A stretch of DNA of 64,000 nucleotides from Dryomyza anilis. Its lineage: Eukaryota > Arthropoda > Insecta > Diptera > Dryomyzidae. The stretch lies in the NCBI GenBank assembly GCA_951804985.1, contig OX638131.1:60954131-61018130 (forward strand), read 5' to 3'. The translations under genes and the position numbers were made by a program. Below, piece by piece: positions 10,939 through 20,941 of this stretch; within the stretch, counting starts at the first letter, position 1, and each line of letters begins with the position of its first letter. Under the pieces are notes generated by a model. That model did no database searches. It saw only the letters and a program-made list of their open reading frames with translations, and was not told the DNA's origin.

Positions 10939-11174
10939 TTCACTCAAAAGCTTTAGTTGTAATTTTTTATTGGGTAAAATAATTACGCAAAATAAACAAA
11001 AATTCAATTAAAATGAAATAACAATAAGAACAATACTAAGATCTTTAATTCAATAACTCCATTTTTAACTTTTTTATTTCCAAATCCTTTAATATTGTGT
11101 CTTTTTCAATTAGCATGTTGATATGTTCCAATTTTTTTTTTCGACTAGGATTTGTGACTCGACTAATTGCTTTT

Positions 11175-11779
11175 TTAAGTTGTGTAGTTCTTCATATTTT
11201 TTTTTATTTCGCTCTGTATTTGCAATGACCTTTCGGATAGCACATCTATTTTTTTATTATTCTGTTTGCGTTTTGAAATAGATCTTACTTCTTTAAGCAA
11301 GTTTTGTTTAGGTGGTGCATTTACCATATCCGATGGTGTTGTTTCTTGATTAGATTCAGTTCGGTCTGTTTGTACCTCAAAAGCGTTCAACACTGTATTA
11401 CCATCAACTGTTGGCATTGAGTCATCTAATAGTTGATCCATAATTAACTCAGTAATTTCTTCCTGTTCTTGCGAGAGTTGTGGGACAGTTATGCAATTCC
11501 CAGTTGCCCGTATGGCTTTTTTTTGAGCAGTCACTGCTTTACTGGCATCCAATTTCATTCTATTCCATGACTCGCGAAGTTTTTTTAGAGGTCGATTGTA
11601 TCCTGCTGCTACCATCTGTGAATGAATTGCCTCCCAGACATTCTTTTTCATTAAAATCATTGAGGCATCATTTCCTCTGTTTTTAATAATATCTATATGC
11701 TGGGATACTAAATCCCGTAACAATTCCTTTTCTACTGTAGTCCAATTAGTTAATCTGTCGCGTTTATACTTTTTTCCAT
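11175..11779 (-). pseudogene. Harbinger-associated Myb/SANT-like DNA-binding protein
   Basis: PIF/Harbinger elements carry a second gene whose Myb/SANT domain binds DNA and helps the transposase enter the nucleus. Here the domain is seen as LTNWTTVEKELLRDLVSQH, then NVWEAIHSQMVAAGYNR and KKLRESWNRMKLDASKAV, followed by a glutamine/glutamate-rich tail and a lysine-rich, coiled C-terminus ending at 11175. An internal ATG at 11723 opens 182 codons, but it would remove the first Trp of the domain. The likely original start is the ATG at 11777-11779, one base out of frame because of a short A-run after it (one missing A). A single indel therefore decides whether the gene is intact. Confidence 0.75.
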
Positions 11780-12159
11780 TATGTCGATTGGTGTTAAAAA
11801 CTGGAGATACAGAGATGAAGATGTTGTTAGTATATTGTGATTAATTATAGTATAAATACAAGATTTACCTTATGTCCAACGATGTTTATTTAATAATTTA
11901 CAAATAAAATATTTTTTGTTTGATTCAAAACGGTGTTGTTCTTGCCAGACAAATATATTCGTTTTATTTAAATCTGAAAACTATTTTTTTATGACATATT
12001 TTTCTGTGCACCCTATTAAAACTATAATTTACAAAGGTGGAGTTTTATTTTTGTTTATAGTTAAAGCAAAAAATAAGCTATAGCTTATGTTTAAAGCATA
12101 GGTTTTATTAAACATACGTTTATAACTTTTAATATACAGCTCTATAGTTACGCGCCAGT

Positions 12160-12709
12160 GTCTTTTGCGTCGATTTTTATTGTTTGGTTGATTTCTTGTT
12201 CTTCTTCTTCTTTGTGCATGTTTTACTTCTTTGTGTGCTTCGTCGTGGTTGAAGTGCATTTCCAAACTCAGGATTATTATTAAAATACTTATTACTTTGT
12301 ATTGTTTACTATAACTTCATACTTAATTATATATTAATTGTATGTTTATATTTAACATTTTACTTATTACTTTGTCTTTAATTTGTCCTTAATATTTCAT
12401 TAGCACATGAATCAAAGCTAGTCATTTTCAAAAATACTTAGCTATTTATTCTTGCACTAATTTATGAATTTAATTATGCTTGCTATATATGATAATATTT
12501 TCAATCTTTATTTTGCATAACAACTTTTGTACATTTAATATGTACATTTAATATGTACATTTATTTTTTTTATGACCGTTAAATGATCTTGTTTAAAACG
12601 TTTGTTAGTTTGTTTTTGTCGCTGAATTAACGTATCTCTTTTCATTTTCAGTCCATTATTGCAGTGGTTCCTACAAATAATACGCCGAATTGCATTTTAT
12701 CTCTTATAA
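12160..12709 (-). other. Gypsy 3' region, right of the Harbinger insert
   Basis: A short minus-strand frame from about 12259 (MEMHFNHDEAHKEVKHAQRR, very basic) ends at the Harbinger junction. It shows no env features (no signal peptide or transmembrane segment). The rest is AT-rich and includes a short tandem of GTACATTTAATAT at 12530-12562. Confidence 0.4.
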
Positions 12710-13970
12710 CTATACATAAGCTCCCGCTTGTGCTCCGCTTGAAATTGCTTGAAATTGTTTTCCTTTTCCTTTGATAGAAATCATTGTCGTTACAAGACTT
12801 ACTTTCGAAAGTACCTCATAGGATCCTACCCATATGGGAGAAAATTTATTCTTTCTATTTTGATTTTTCAATAATATTTTATAGCCTACTTTAAATATTT
12901 TTGGGTGTAATGCGCTATCATAGCTTTGTTTAGATTTTTCTTTTGCTTTATCTTGATTTTGTTTCACGATTTCGTGTGTGCGTTGAATCTGATATTTCTG
13001 ACTGGTGAACATTTACGTTTTAAATTAGTGGGCATATCAAAATCAAACCCATATAAAGTACGAAAAGGCGTTTGCCCTGTTGACATATGCACTGTGTTAT
13101 TGTGTACGTGCATTGCCGAATTTAACAATTGGTCCCAGTTTGACCCATCTTCTTTTGCAAAACTTCGCAAATATTCTGTTAACGGTCGCTGGCTTCTTTC
13201 CAAAGATCCATTAGCTTGTGGATGATATGGCGTAATATGTAACTTTTTAATTCCTAACAATTTACATGTACTGAAAAAAGTTTTGAGACGAAATTTGAAC
13301 CATTGTCGGTAACTAATACTTTTGGAATATTTAAGCGCGTAATGATTTCGTCGTAAAATGCTTTCGCTACAGTGATTGCTTCTGCGTCCGGTATAGCTAC
13401 GCAACACATATATTTTGAAAAATCATCTTGAAAAGTTTATATATATTTATTCCCAGAGATAGTTTCTGGTAAAATTTCTACAAAATACATGTATACTTTG
13501 TCCAATGGTCTCACTGGCCTATCAGTTAGGACCATTTTCATTTTAGTAAGCCTAGAACCTTTATTTACTTGGCATTTTGAACAATTTTTAACGTAATATT
13601 TTATTTGTTTCTGCATACCTTTCCACTTAAATTGTCTTCTAATTCTAAAATATGTTTTTACTGCGCCCTGATGGCCTCCTAATGCGGAATCATGAAAATC
13701 TTTTATTACCGTTTTAATCTCTTCCGGGTCAGTTAATAAGTGTGCAGAATTTGTTTCGTTATTTGTATCTGTAATTGTTTCATCTACGACCGGTGTACTA
13801 ATTTGGGGCTTTGTTTTTGTAATTTGTTGATCTAATTTATTTTGTGTAGTTTTAGAACGTGTTTGTACTGCTGTAATATCAGGTTGTATATATGGTATTC
13901 GGCTTAAATCATCCGCGTTCAAATTCTTTATACCTGGTTTGTAAATTATTTCAAAATCGTATTCTGACAA
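12710..13970 (-). pseudogene. Gypsy integrase, frameshifted
   Basis: The frame 13970-13437 starts in the RNase H-integrase linker (YKPGIKNLNADDLSRIPY) and then has the complete HHCC zinc domain (HDSALGGHQG … CSKCQVNK). The catalytic core is cut by frameshifts around 13435-13330 (the second catalytic Asp segment, LVTDNGSNFVS, is readable in another frame). It then continues in 13407-12964 with HITPYHPQANGSLERS, which includes the catalytic Glu. The C-terminal DNA-binding part (12964-12710) has FSPIWVGSYEVLSKVS, a GPY/F-type module. The enzyme would insert the element's DNA. Confidence 0.85.
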
Positions 13971-13999
13971 TTTATGTCGGAAACGTGCATGGCGGGATG

Positions 14000-14324
14000 T
14001 CTGATCTTTTAAGTTTGTAAAAATTTTGAATGGTCGCTTTAATAGGTATGCTCCAAAATTCTTGATTGCCCAAACAATAGCTAAAAATTCTTTTTCAATG
14101 GTGGAGTATCGTTTTCGGCACCATTTAACGCCCTGCTCGCAAATGCGATTGGTCTATCGCTTCCAACTTCACCTTGCGACAGAACCACGCCTATTGCTTC
14201 ATTACTTGCATCAGTTGTAAGTAAAAAAGTTTTCGTAAAATCTGGATATGAGAGAATTGATGATGAAATTATTGATTCTTTCAATTTAATAAATGAATTT
14301 TGACAATCGTCATTTCTAAGTAAA
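14000..14324 (-). pseudogene. Gypsy RNase H
   Basis: The segment continues from the far side of the 14328-15765 insertion. It has FIKLKESIIS, then TFLLTTDASNEAIGVVLSQ (catalytic Asp of TDAS) and RPIAFASRAL. A one-base shift near 14105 moves the frame, after which IEKEFLAIVWAIKNF (catalytic Glu) and the end of the domain are readable. The domain degrades the RNA strand of the hybrid during reverse transcription. Confidence 0.85.
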
Positions 14325-14327
14325 TTA

Positions 14328-15765
14328 CACTACACAACAGCCATTCTGCGCAGCAGTCAAGGTTATTTTTGTATTATGTAAAATGACGCCCTTATTACGA
14401 AAAAATGGTTTAATAATGTTTATTTGGATAGGTTTACAAAATATAGGCCAATAACAAATATTTCTCGTTCTAAATAACACATATGATCAAAAGTTATATC
14501 GAATGAAAGTTAATTGAATATCGAATAAACATTTCTTATAACATTTTTAAATTGGTTCATTAGTTTAAGAGAACTCGAAGGGAGAACTTGAAAAAACATT
14601 TTTTTTCAACAAAAATTTAAGAAAAAATTCATTTAAAAAAATGAAAAAAAATCGAGAAAGTAAGATGACACACAAACTTTAATTTTTCAAAAAAAAATCA
14701 AAGAAATTGAGCTGTAAATGACGAAAATATATGGGTAACATTTGAGCATAAAAAGTTATGTGAAAGCAATATAATTGAGAACTATACAAATTGGCATAAA
14801 AATAAAAAATATGAGCGGATCACGATTATTATTTGAGTAACTATTGATTGATAATTGCTTGTAATTAATTTTAAATTTTTTAACTTTATCTTTAATACTT
14901 AACGAGATATGTGATCGTAAATAGTAAACCCATATTTCGTAGTGGATGTAGTAGATTACGTTGATTAAATCGACTCATTTTCGAACTTTGAATTACTATT
15001 ATACTAAAATATATTGAAAATAAATTTCACATCATTCGGAATAGCAGTTTTAAGTTATCGTGTATAGGCGGACAGACAGACGGTCATATCTAAATCGACT
15101 CGGAAAGTGATGTTGACCAAGAAAATACATACTTTTTCATACCAGTCACGCCTACTAAGAGGCGCTAAAATATCCTCACATATATTTTATAACTTGTAAC
15201 TTGTGTATAGGGTATAAACAAATTATGCGATTTTTTTTAGTTAATACCCAATTGTAATGCTTTCACATGATTTTTTATGTTCTCAAAACGTATCCATAGA
15301 TTTATGGATACGTTTCTTTAACGTTTTCTTTAAAAATGTGCAGGCTAATTTTGCAATATTACAAACTGTGCATCATCTTCCGTTTTCAATTTTTCGCCAT
15401 TTTTTAAATGCATTTTTTAATAAAATGTTGGTCGACAAAATTTACATTTTTCGACTTCTTCTATAGAGTTGTCTTCAACCAGTAAACCAATTCCAAAATA
15501 TTGTAAGAAATGTTTATTGAATATTTAATTATCTTTTATTTGATATAACAATTGAGTTTAAGGGTTTTATTAAACGCGAGATATTTACAAATTTATGTGA
15601 CCACCTTTTTGAAAGCTCAGTACAAAAGTTATTGCCCGAAATCTCGTAAACCTATTCGTAGAAAATTTTTTAATTCATATATTAAAATTCTGCGAGTCAT
15701 TTCCAATAATACAAAAATAATGAAATTTACTGCGCATACTTTTGTTCTCATTTTGTTGTGTAGTG
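14328..15765. mobile_element. Long-inverted-repeat, CACTA-ended element inside the Gypsy pol
   Basis: Ends CACTACACAACA (14328) and TGTTGTGTAGTG (to 15765), flanked by TTA at 14325-14327 and 15766-15768. Removing the 1438-bp insert and one TTA brings the RT and RNase H halves of the Gypsy pol back into one frame, which fixes the borders. The outer 300-400 bp on each side are imperfect inverted copies of one another (for example AAATTGGTTCATTAG near 14550 and CCAGTAAACCAATT near 15480). No transposase. The centre contains GGACAGACAGACGGTCATAT (15069-15088). A 3-bp duplication with CACTA ends suggests the CMC/EnSpm group. A related copy lies at 44915-45750. Confidence 0.88.
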
Positions 15766-16917
15766 TTATTAATTGGCAATGATATTTTTACCATATTGCC
15801 TATGAATTTTCTGTAATAATTAATTAATCCCAAAAATGCTTGTACTTCTTTTCTATTTCTTGGCACCGGAATATTTTTACGCATTCCACCTTAGAGGGGT
15901 CTGGCAGCGCACCTAGTTCCGAACATTTATGTCCTAAATATACAACTTCGCGACGTAAAAACTGACATTTTTCGGTATTTAATTTTAAATTATGTTTCCT
16001 TAATTTCTGTAATACTTTACTTAATCTATGCTCATGTTCGCTTAAATTTTTTACATATACAACTATGTCATCAAGATACACAAAACAATCGATACCCTGT
16101 AAACTTGTTAATGTGTGGTTCATTATTCTTTGAAAAGTAGCAGGTGCACCTGTTAAACCAAATGGCATTCTATTAAATTCAATTCAAAATGTCCAAGTCC
16201 CGTACTGAAAGCAGTTTTTTTCTTTATCTCTTTCATCTACTAAGACCTCATGATAACCACTTCTTAAATCTAAAGTTGAAAATATGTACTATGCCTAGCT
16301 GATCTAATATCTCGTCTATACGAGGAATCGGAAATACTTGTTTTATTGTTAAATCATTTAGTTTACGAAAATCTATTAATAGTCTCCATTTCTTGTTACC
16401 GTCCTTATCGCTCTTTTTTGGTACTAACAATAATGGTGAATTCCAAGGTGCTCTGAGATATAATGCCATCATCTAACATTTTTACTACTTGTCTATTAAT
16501 TTCTTCCCTATGTGGAAGTTTATATTGATTCTGATTAATTGGTGGTTGGTTCCACTGTGTGTTGATTTCATGTTTAAGCGCTGGCGTATATGTTAATTCA
16601 TCGCCATCTAAGTGAAAAACGTCATGATAAGAAATACACACATTTTGTAAAGATATAATTTCGTCTTTATTTAAAGTTTCGTCAATTTTAATTTCCCTTA
16701 ATAATCTGTTAATTCTATTTGTTTTATTTACTGAATTTACGCTATTTATTGTAGAATTTTTGGTATACGATTCTTTATACTGATTAAAATTCGAAAATTT
16801 TGGTTTAAATTTGTTGTCTATTAGTATTTCTTTTTCTGTAGCATTTAATATTGAAACATAAACTCTATTTTTGCTAACATTTGATAGGCTTTCTCCTAAA
16901 TATACACCTGGAGACAT
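15675..16917 (-). pseudogene. Gypsy reverse transcriptase, frameshifted
   Basis: Order on the minus strand: connection segment (16917-16405) ending in PHREEINRQVVKMLDDGIIS; after a shift, NSPLLLVPKKSDKDG and WRLLIDFRKLNDLTI (16472-16248); a shift and loss around 16180-16250, where the first catalytic Asp motif should be; then MPFGLTGAPATFQRIM and the YLDDIVVY box with both catalytic aspartates (16168-15824); then, after another shift, AFLGLINYYRKFI (thumb/connection, 15884-15770). The frame is then interrupted by the insertion at 14328-15765. The reaction in the family is RNA-templated DNA synthesis; at least three frame breaks disable this copy. Confidence 0.9.
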
Positions 16918-16970
16918 TTCTTGTTTATGTATTAATACGATTGGAATTTTTGTTTTTAAAAGTAATGATA

Positions 16971-17405
16971 CTATTTTCGCAGTTCTCGCTTGAATTTTAA
17001 TGTGTTGATTGTAAAAAATGTTTTGTATTCTGTCTGTGTTTTCATTGGCAGTTTTATAATATGATTTTTATCTTTATCAAAGAACGTTATTGTTTTGTCT
17101 ATCGCATTTATTATAGATCGATTCCATAAATTGTCACGTCCGATTATTCCGTCTGCTGGTACTCCTTGTTCAAGTGACACAACGTGTAGCATTAAACTTA
17201 AGCACCCTATGCTCCCGTGTTGGACCTTGGTGGTTCCTAATGTCCTAACACACTCACCAAAAGCTCCATTAAAATCCTTTTGAATATTTTTGTTAAAGGC
17301 TGGAAAATTTGTCATCGCACTTTCTTTTACTAAACTGGCATCGGCTCCTGAGTCTACTAATAAAATAAGTCTTCCATTTTTAGCTGCCTCGCAAAGTACT
17401 ACAAT
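16971..17405 (-). pseudogene. Gypsy protease (retropepsin)
   Basis: The active-site segment LLVDSGADASLV (the D-S-G-A form used by this Gypsy group) is readable at about 17340-17375, and the same frame continues into 17315-16971. That stretch contains the flap region and the IIGRDNLW motif (family IIGxDxL). The protease region therefore seems open, and it could be one of the least damaged parts of this copy. Function in the family: cleavage of the polyprotein. Confidence 0.8.
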
Positions 17406-17491
17406 GAAAACATCACTTATATTAGCTAAATTCGAACAATCTCCATTCCAATTGTATATAATGCAATTTTCTTTTGCATTTAGTTCATATT

Positions 17492-18181
17492 TTATGTCGA
17501 AATATTCCTTTCATAGGTTAATTTATCATTATTTTCTGAATTTTCTCTTTGTTTAATTATTTCTGAATTAGTTTCCGCCTCAACATTATATTCGTACTCA
17601 TTTAACTTTGGTCTATATTGAATAATAGCTTCAACATATAATGCTTCTTCCAATAATGCATCTAATGTATCCAAATTACTACTTAACCACACAACTTTTA
17701 TTGTTGGATCCTTCACCCCTACTTTGAAAGAGATCAATACTGACTTCTGTAATTCCAATCTGAATACGTCATCATTACCTATCTTTTTACGGTATTTTTT
17801 ACTTACAATTTCTAATACCATGGATTGCAACTCGTTTAATCGTCTTCCAAACGCTCTCAAACTCTCTTTGCTATTTTGATAATTTTTTTTAATCTTTTCT
17901 AGTACTGAATCTAAAGAATCTAAGTATATATTTTTTAGCAACTCATATAATTCTTAAATTTTTTGAAAATGTTTTGTCCTCACCAATTTATATTCAACTC
18001 CCTGCAAATGTAACCTAACGCATTTAATAAAATCATCATAATCTGATTCTTCAATTTTAAGCTTTGCTGTTTCACAGCCTTCAATAAATTTATATAATTC
18101 AGTTTCTAGTAAAGGAGATTCTGTCCCAGAAAAGTAAGGAACAACGTAATGTACGCGTTTAAATACATTTTCTGTGCCCAT
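17492..18181 (-). pseudogene. Gypsy gag (capsid region), frameshifted
   Basis: Two minus-strand frames, 18181-17954 (75 codons from ATG) and 17941-17492 (149 codons), together make a Gag of about 230 residues. This is short, as in the 17.6/297 group. The first starts MGTENVFKRVHYVVPYFSGT, resembling the opening of retrotransposon capsids. The second is helix-rich and lysine/glutamate-rich (RAFGRRLNELQ; TLDALLEEALYVEAII). No CCHC knuckle is visible. A frameshift and stop separate the halves at about 17945. The role in the family is particle capsid and RNA packaging. Confidence 0.75.
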
Positions 18182-18744
18182 TTTGCTAGACGATTATTTA
18201 TCTGATAATTATTGAATTATTGAGAATAGATTAGCTTAGTAGTTGATATAATTTTTCTATTAAATATATTACTACTTTATTTAGCTCTTTTTATTTATAA
18301 TTTTTTTTTTAAATTTTTAATTTATTTTCTAAAAACATCTCATCATTTTATAACTGAATACTTATTTTTTTTGTAATTTAATATTTTTTAAAATTATTTA
18401 ATTAATTTCACAACGCTTTAAAAATATTACTCTATCAAAATTCTTAAATTATTTAACATTTTAATTTCACAATTTTATGAAATTTTAAAATTTTATCATT
18501 TATTTAAAATGTTCTATTGCCTGTTTTTCAAATGTCTATTTTCATGATTTCAAAATTATCAAATGTTTCTTTTGTTTTATATCACAAATTCACAAACATT
18601 ATTTTTTTTTCTTCGCACAATTTTTTTTTACTCTTTTTACAATGCTCACGACTCCTAAAAAAAATATTTTCCCTCGTCCAATATATATATTTTATATACT
18701 TCTAATCTCCATCCAGTCCTTCCTGTCCCTTGGGATTTGATGTT
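18182..18744. other. Gypsy leader between PBS and gag
   Basis: Untranslated leader of the 7531-19498 element. Very AT-rich, with many T-runs and no reading frame of interest. Confidence 0.6.
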
Positions 18745-18767
18745 TGGTTCGAAAACCGGCTGCGCCA
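18745..18767 (-). promoter_or_regulatory. Primer binding site, tRNA-Ser type
   Basis: Two bases inside the 5' LTR the minus strand reads TGGCGCAGCCGG followed by TTTTCGAACC. From memory, the 3' end of a Drosophila tRNA-Ser predicts TGGCGCAGTCGG, so 11 of 12 bases agree, and the TTCGAACC of the T-arm is also present. The 17.6/297/Tom group of insect Gypsy elements uses the same primer. Confidence 0.75.
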
Positions 18768-18769
18768 AA

Positions 18770-19498
18770 TGTTGTAATTAAAATGTCGGTTGCTTTGGCG
18801 TGAGGCCAAATGTCGCAACGTTCCATTTATAATTACCCATGATGTCCTACCAGAGAATGTCCAACGTTGTAGTTCCATTTTTTACTATCATGAAATAATT
18901 AATACAAGTCTTTTCTTCTAAGACATACTTTTATTTAATGAATGTTTTACTTATAAAAGAAACACGTCTGCTCTCTAAGGCACAAAATCTAAACTTAACC
19001 TCTACTCATCACCTTGGTATCGTGCGACCTTGCTTATACTTAGTTCTTGAAACACAACTCATAAATGCAAGCAAACATATTCTTAAATCTACGTACTACT
19101 AAAAACCTCCTGAAACCCCCCATCGGATATTACTAATGTTGTGAAATTATTAACTGTAGGAAAATTTCAATGTGCTAAATTCTTAATTGGTTCCCATTAA
19201 TTTTTACTTAAATTACAACCAATGCTTTTGTTGTTGCTTTTAAACAGACGACACACTTGCTAGCGTGAGTCTCTGATCAAATTGCAACCAATGCATTTTT
19301 CGTTGCTTTTAAGCAGACTTAATTTAATTTCCTGAAAGTATGCACTCATAAACATTATGCACTTGTTCCAGTTACGTCGTTGACGTTATGTTAAGTTAAC
19401 ATGCATCTGTGATTGTGCTTTCAGATTTGAACTTTTTGTGCATACTGGTTATGTCCAGACTTTCTTAAATACATAAAAAACGTTTCTGATTCACAACA
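18770..19498 (-). repeat. Gypsy 5' LTR
   Basis: Direct copy of the LTR at 7531-8281 with the same TGTTGT and ACAACA ends. It should hold promoter and polyadenylation signals for the element, transcribed leftward. It is followed at 19499 by the CGAT target duplication. Confidence 0.95.
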
Positions 19499-19500
19499 CG

Positions 19501-19776
19501 ATTGAGCAAAAGTGGGCACCTACTCACCAACACGTTGGCGCTTCGGGTAACTATGGTCGAAATTTAAAAGATTGGTTAAATGAAAATCACACCAATCGTC
19601 CAATTGGAATGTCCAACAAGATAACAATTCTCGATTTTCCTTCATGGTTCTCCATGAATGACTTGGCTTATTCAACTGAAATAATTACTGTGAATGATTT
19701 AAACCAAAGGATAACAGCAGAAGCAAATAAAATAAGACGTGACTGCAAACAACGAATGTTAATAGTCTTATTCTAA
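19501..19776 (+). pseudogene. Mariner-like transposase, C-terminal fragment
   Basis: About 90 codons are open on the plus strand, ending at TAA 19774-19776. The run GRNLKDWLNENHTNRPIGM, then DFPSWFSMNDLAY and VNDLNQRITAEANKIRR, follows the layout of the C-terminal half of DDE_3 transposases of the IS630/Tc1/mariner group. In that family a WLNENFPNRWIG-like segment, a PRSPDLTPLDF motif and a LKxRI helix occur in that order. The PxSPDL motif, which carries the third acidic residue region, is degenerate here. The frame is open to the left through the CGAT duplication and continues on the far side of the Gypsy insertion at about 7445-7530, so the Gypsy element landed inside this gene. The N-terminal DNA-binding part and the first catalytic residues are absent. 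Confidence 0.65.
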
Positions 19777-20372
19777 AACAATCTTTTGCTTGTGTTCAGG
19801 CTAAAGAAGAACACTTTTTAACAACCATAATGAATGAAAATTTTGTAAAATAAATACATAAAAAAGAATTCTTTAAAAACTACATATTGTTTTTTTATAA
19901 TTAAATGGTATGTTGAGGAATTTTAGAACTATAAAGAGGAAAACGGTAAGTGCTAGATATTGTTTACTACACTATGATACATTCAAATATTAAAAAAAGA
20001 TAAATAAAATAATAGATAAAAATATCGAAAAAAATTGAGTTTTATAAAAAAAAAGTTATAATAAAATATTTATTTTTTTATTTTGATGAGAAAAATCTTC
20101 TAGAGCACCACATAAAATGCCAATATTAAATTTTTACTAGAAACTATGATCGATTATCTTTAAAATGAATGTAATATTTTTGCGCTGGGTATACATTGTA
20201 GAAGTTATAATTAAGTATACGGGTGTATCAATTTTTGTAAAATAAATTTTGAAAACACCCTGTATATCATTGGGTGCTCCAAATAGACTCTAACTCTAGA
20301 ACATTTTTTTTTCATGAAATGAACCAAGGAATCAGTCCCTAAAATATTTGCACCCCAAAGCGGACCACCCTG

Positions 20373-20941
20373 TGTATATTATTTAAATAGAAAATATAAT
20401 AGAAAAATTTATAACAATATTTTTGATAAAAACCAATAAAAAATTATTACTATAAAACAGGCATGTCAAACACGCCTTTCATCTGGGGCCCGCGAAGACT
20501 TTAAATATTATTAAAAAATGTATTTTAAGAATTGAAAAATTTGGAATTTATTTTATTTTCAGGCGTTAAAATGATTATTATGTATTGTTATGTATATAAA
20601 TTATTATTCTTGGTTAAAAACTTATTAATTTATTAAAAATTATCATTATTTTTGTAGGTACATTATTGTCCAAAATTTAATAATGAGAAAAAACTTCGAT
20701 AAGTCGCTTTGAACTACATTTGCAGTTTTAGTACGATTTAGCCTTCGATATTGGTAGAAGATATAATTGGATAGCGTACGATTTAGCCGACAAAGAAGTT
20801 GCAACAATTTTGAATGATTGTCAAGTTTTCTTTTTATAAAATTTTCTCTAGTGTTTGAAATATACTCCATTGTAAATACCTCAGACACTATTTTTGGTAG
20901 GATCAAAGAAGTTCACACATTTTTTCGAAATATTTCTGTAT
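20373..20941. other. No gene seen
   Basis: AT-rich spacer between the mariner arm and the foldback element. It contains CATGTCAAACACGCC and GGGGCCCGCGAAGAC near 20463-20500, resembling a DNA-transposon terminus, but I found no partner. Confidence 0.4.

Larger units (their letters stand above)
9561..12156 (+). mobile_element. PIF/Harbinger DNA transposon, nested in the Gypsy element
   Basis: Bounded by 15-bp inverted repeats GGCGCATAACTATAG (9561) and CTATAGTTACGCGCC (ends 12156), one mismatch. Further subterminal inverted similarity is visible (TTTAAGCTACAAG and CTTATGTTTAAAGC regions). It is flanked by AGT at 9558-9560 and 12157-12159, a 3-bp duplication. The length is 2.6 kb with the two divergent-class genes expected for the superfamily: a transposase on the plus strand and a Myb/SANT-like protein on the minus strand. 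The superfamily usually duplicates TWA, so AGT is atypical. Confidence 0.9.
7531..19498 (-). mobile_element. Ty3/Gypsy LTR retrotransposon with both LTRs, carrying two nested transposons
   Basis: This is a structurally complete element, transcribed right to left. The 5' LTR is 18770-19498, followed by PBS, gag, protease, RT, RNase H, integrase, a PPT and the 3' LTR at 7531-8281. It is flanked by CGAT at 7527-7530 and 19499-19502, a 4-bp target duplication as expected for Gypsy integrases. Without the two inserts (9561-12156 and 14328-15765) it is about 7.9 kb, a normal Gypsy length. The LTRs differ by several indels and substitutions, so the insertion is not recent, and most ORFs are frameshifted. 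No convincing env gene is seen between integrase and PPT. Confidence 0.93.
6739..20372 (+). mobile_element. Mariner-like (IS630/Tc1) element with long inverted arms, split by nested insertions
   Basis: The left arm (6739-7428) and right arm (19831-20330, outer end to 20372) are inverted copies of one another. Both contain GATATACAGGGTGTTTTC, TGTGGTGCTCTAGAAGAT and AAGAATTC(T)TT in mirrored order. The right end finishes with GGACCACCCTG. The left end has lost the matching outermost 45 bp. Between the arms sits a transposase C-terminal reading frame, cut at CGAT by the 12-kb Gypsy element. The left arm also carries a 155-bp tandem duplication (7046-7355). The original element was internally deleted, because there is no room for a full transposase. 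Confidence 0.75.

Noticed and set aside
12029..12265. env gene of the 7531-19498 Gypsy element
   Set aside because: The frame is short, very basic, crosses the Harbinger border and has neither signal peptide nor transmembrane segment. No env evidence elsewhere in the element.
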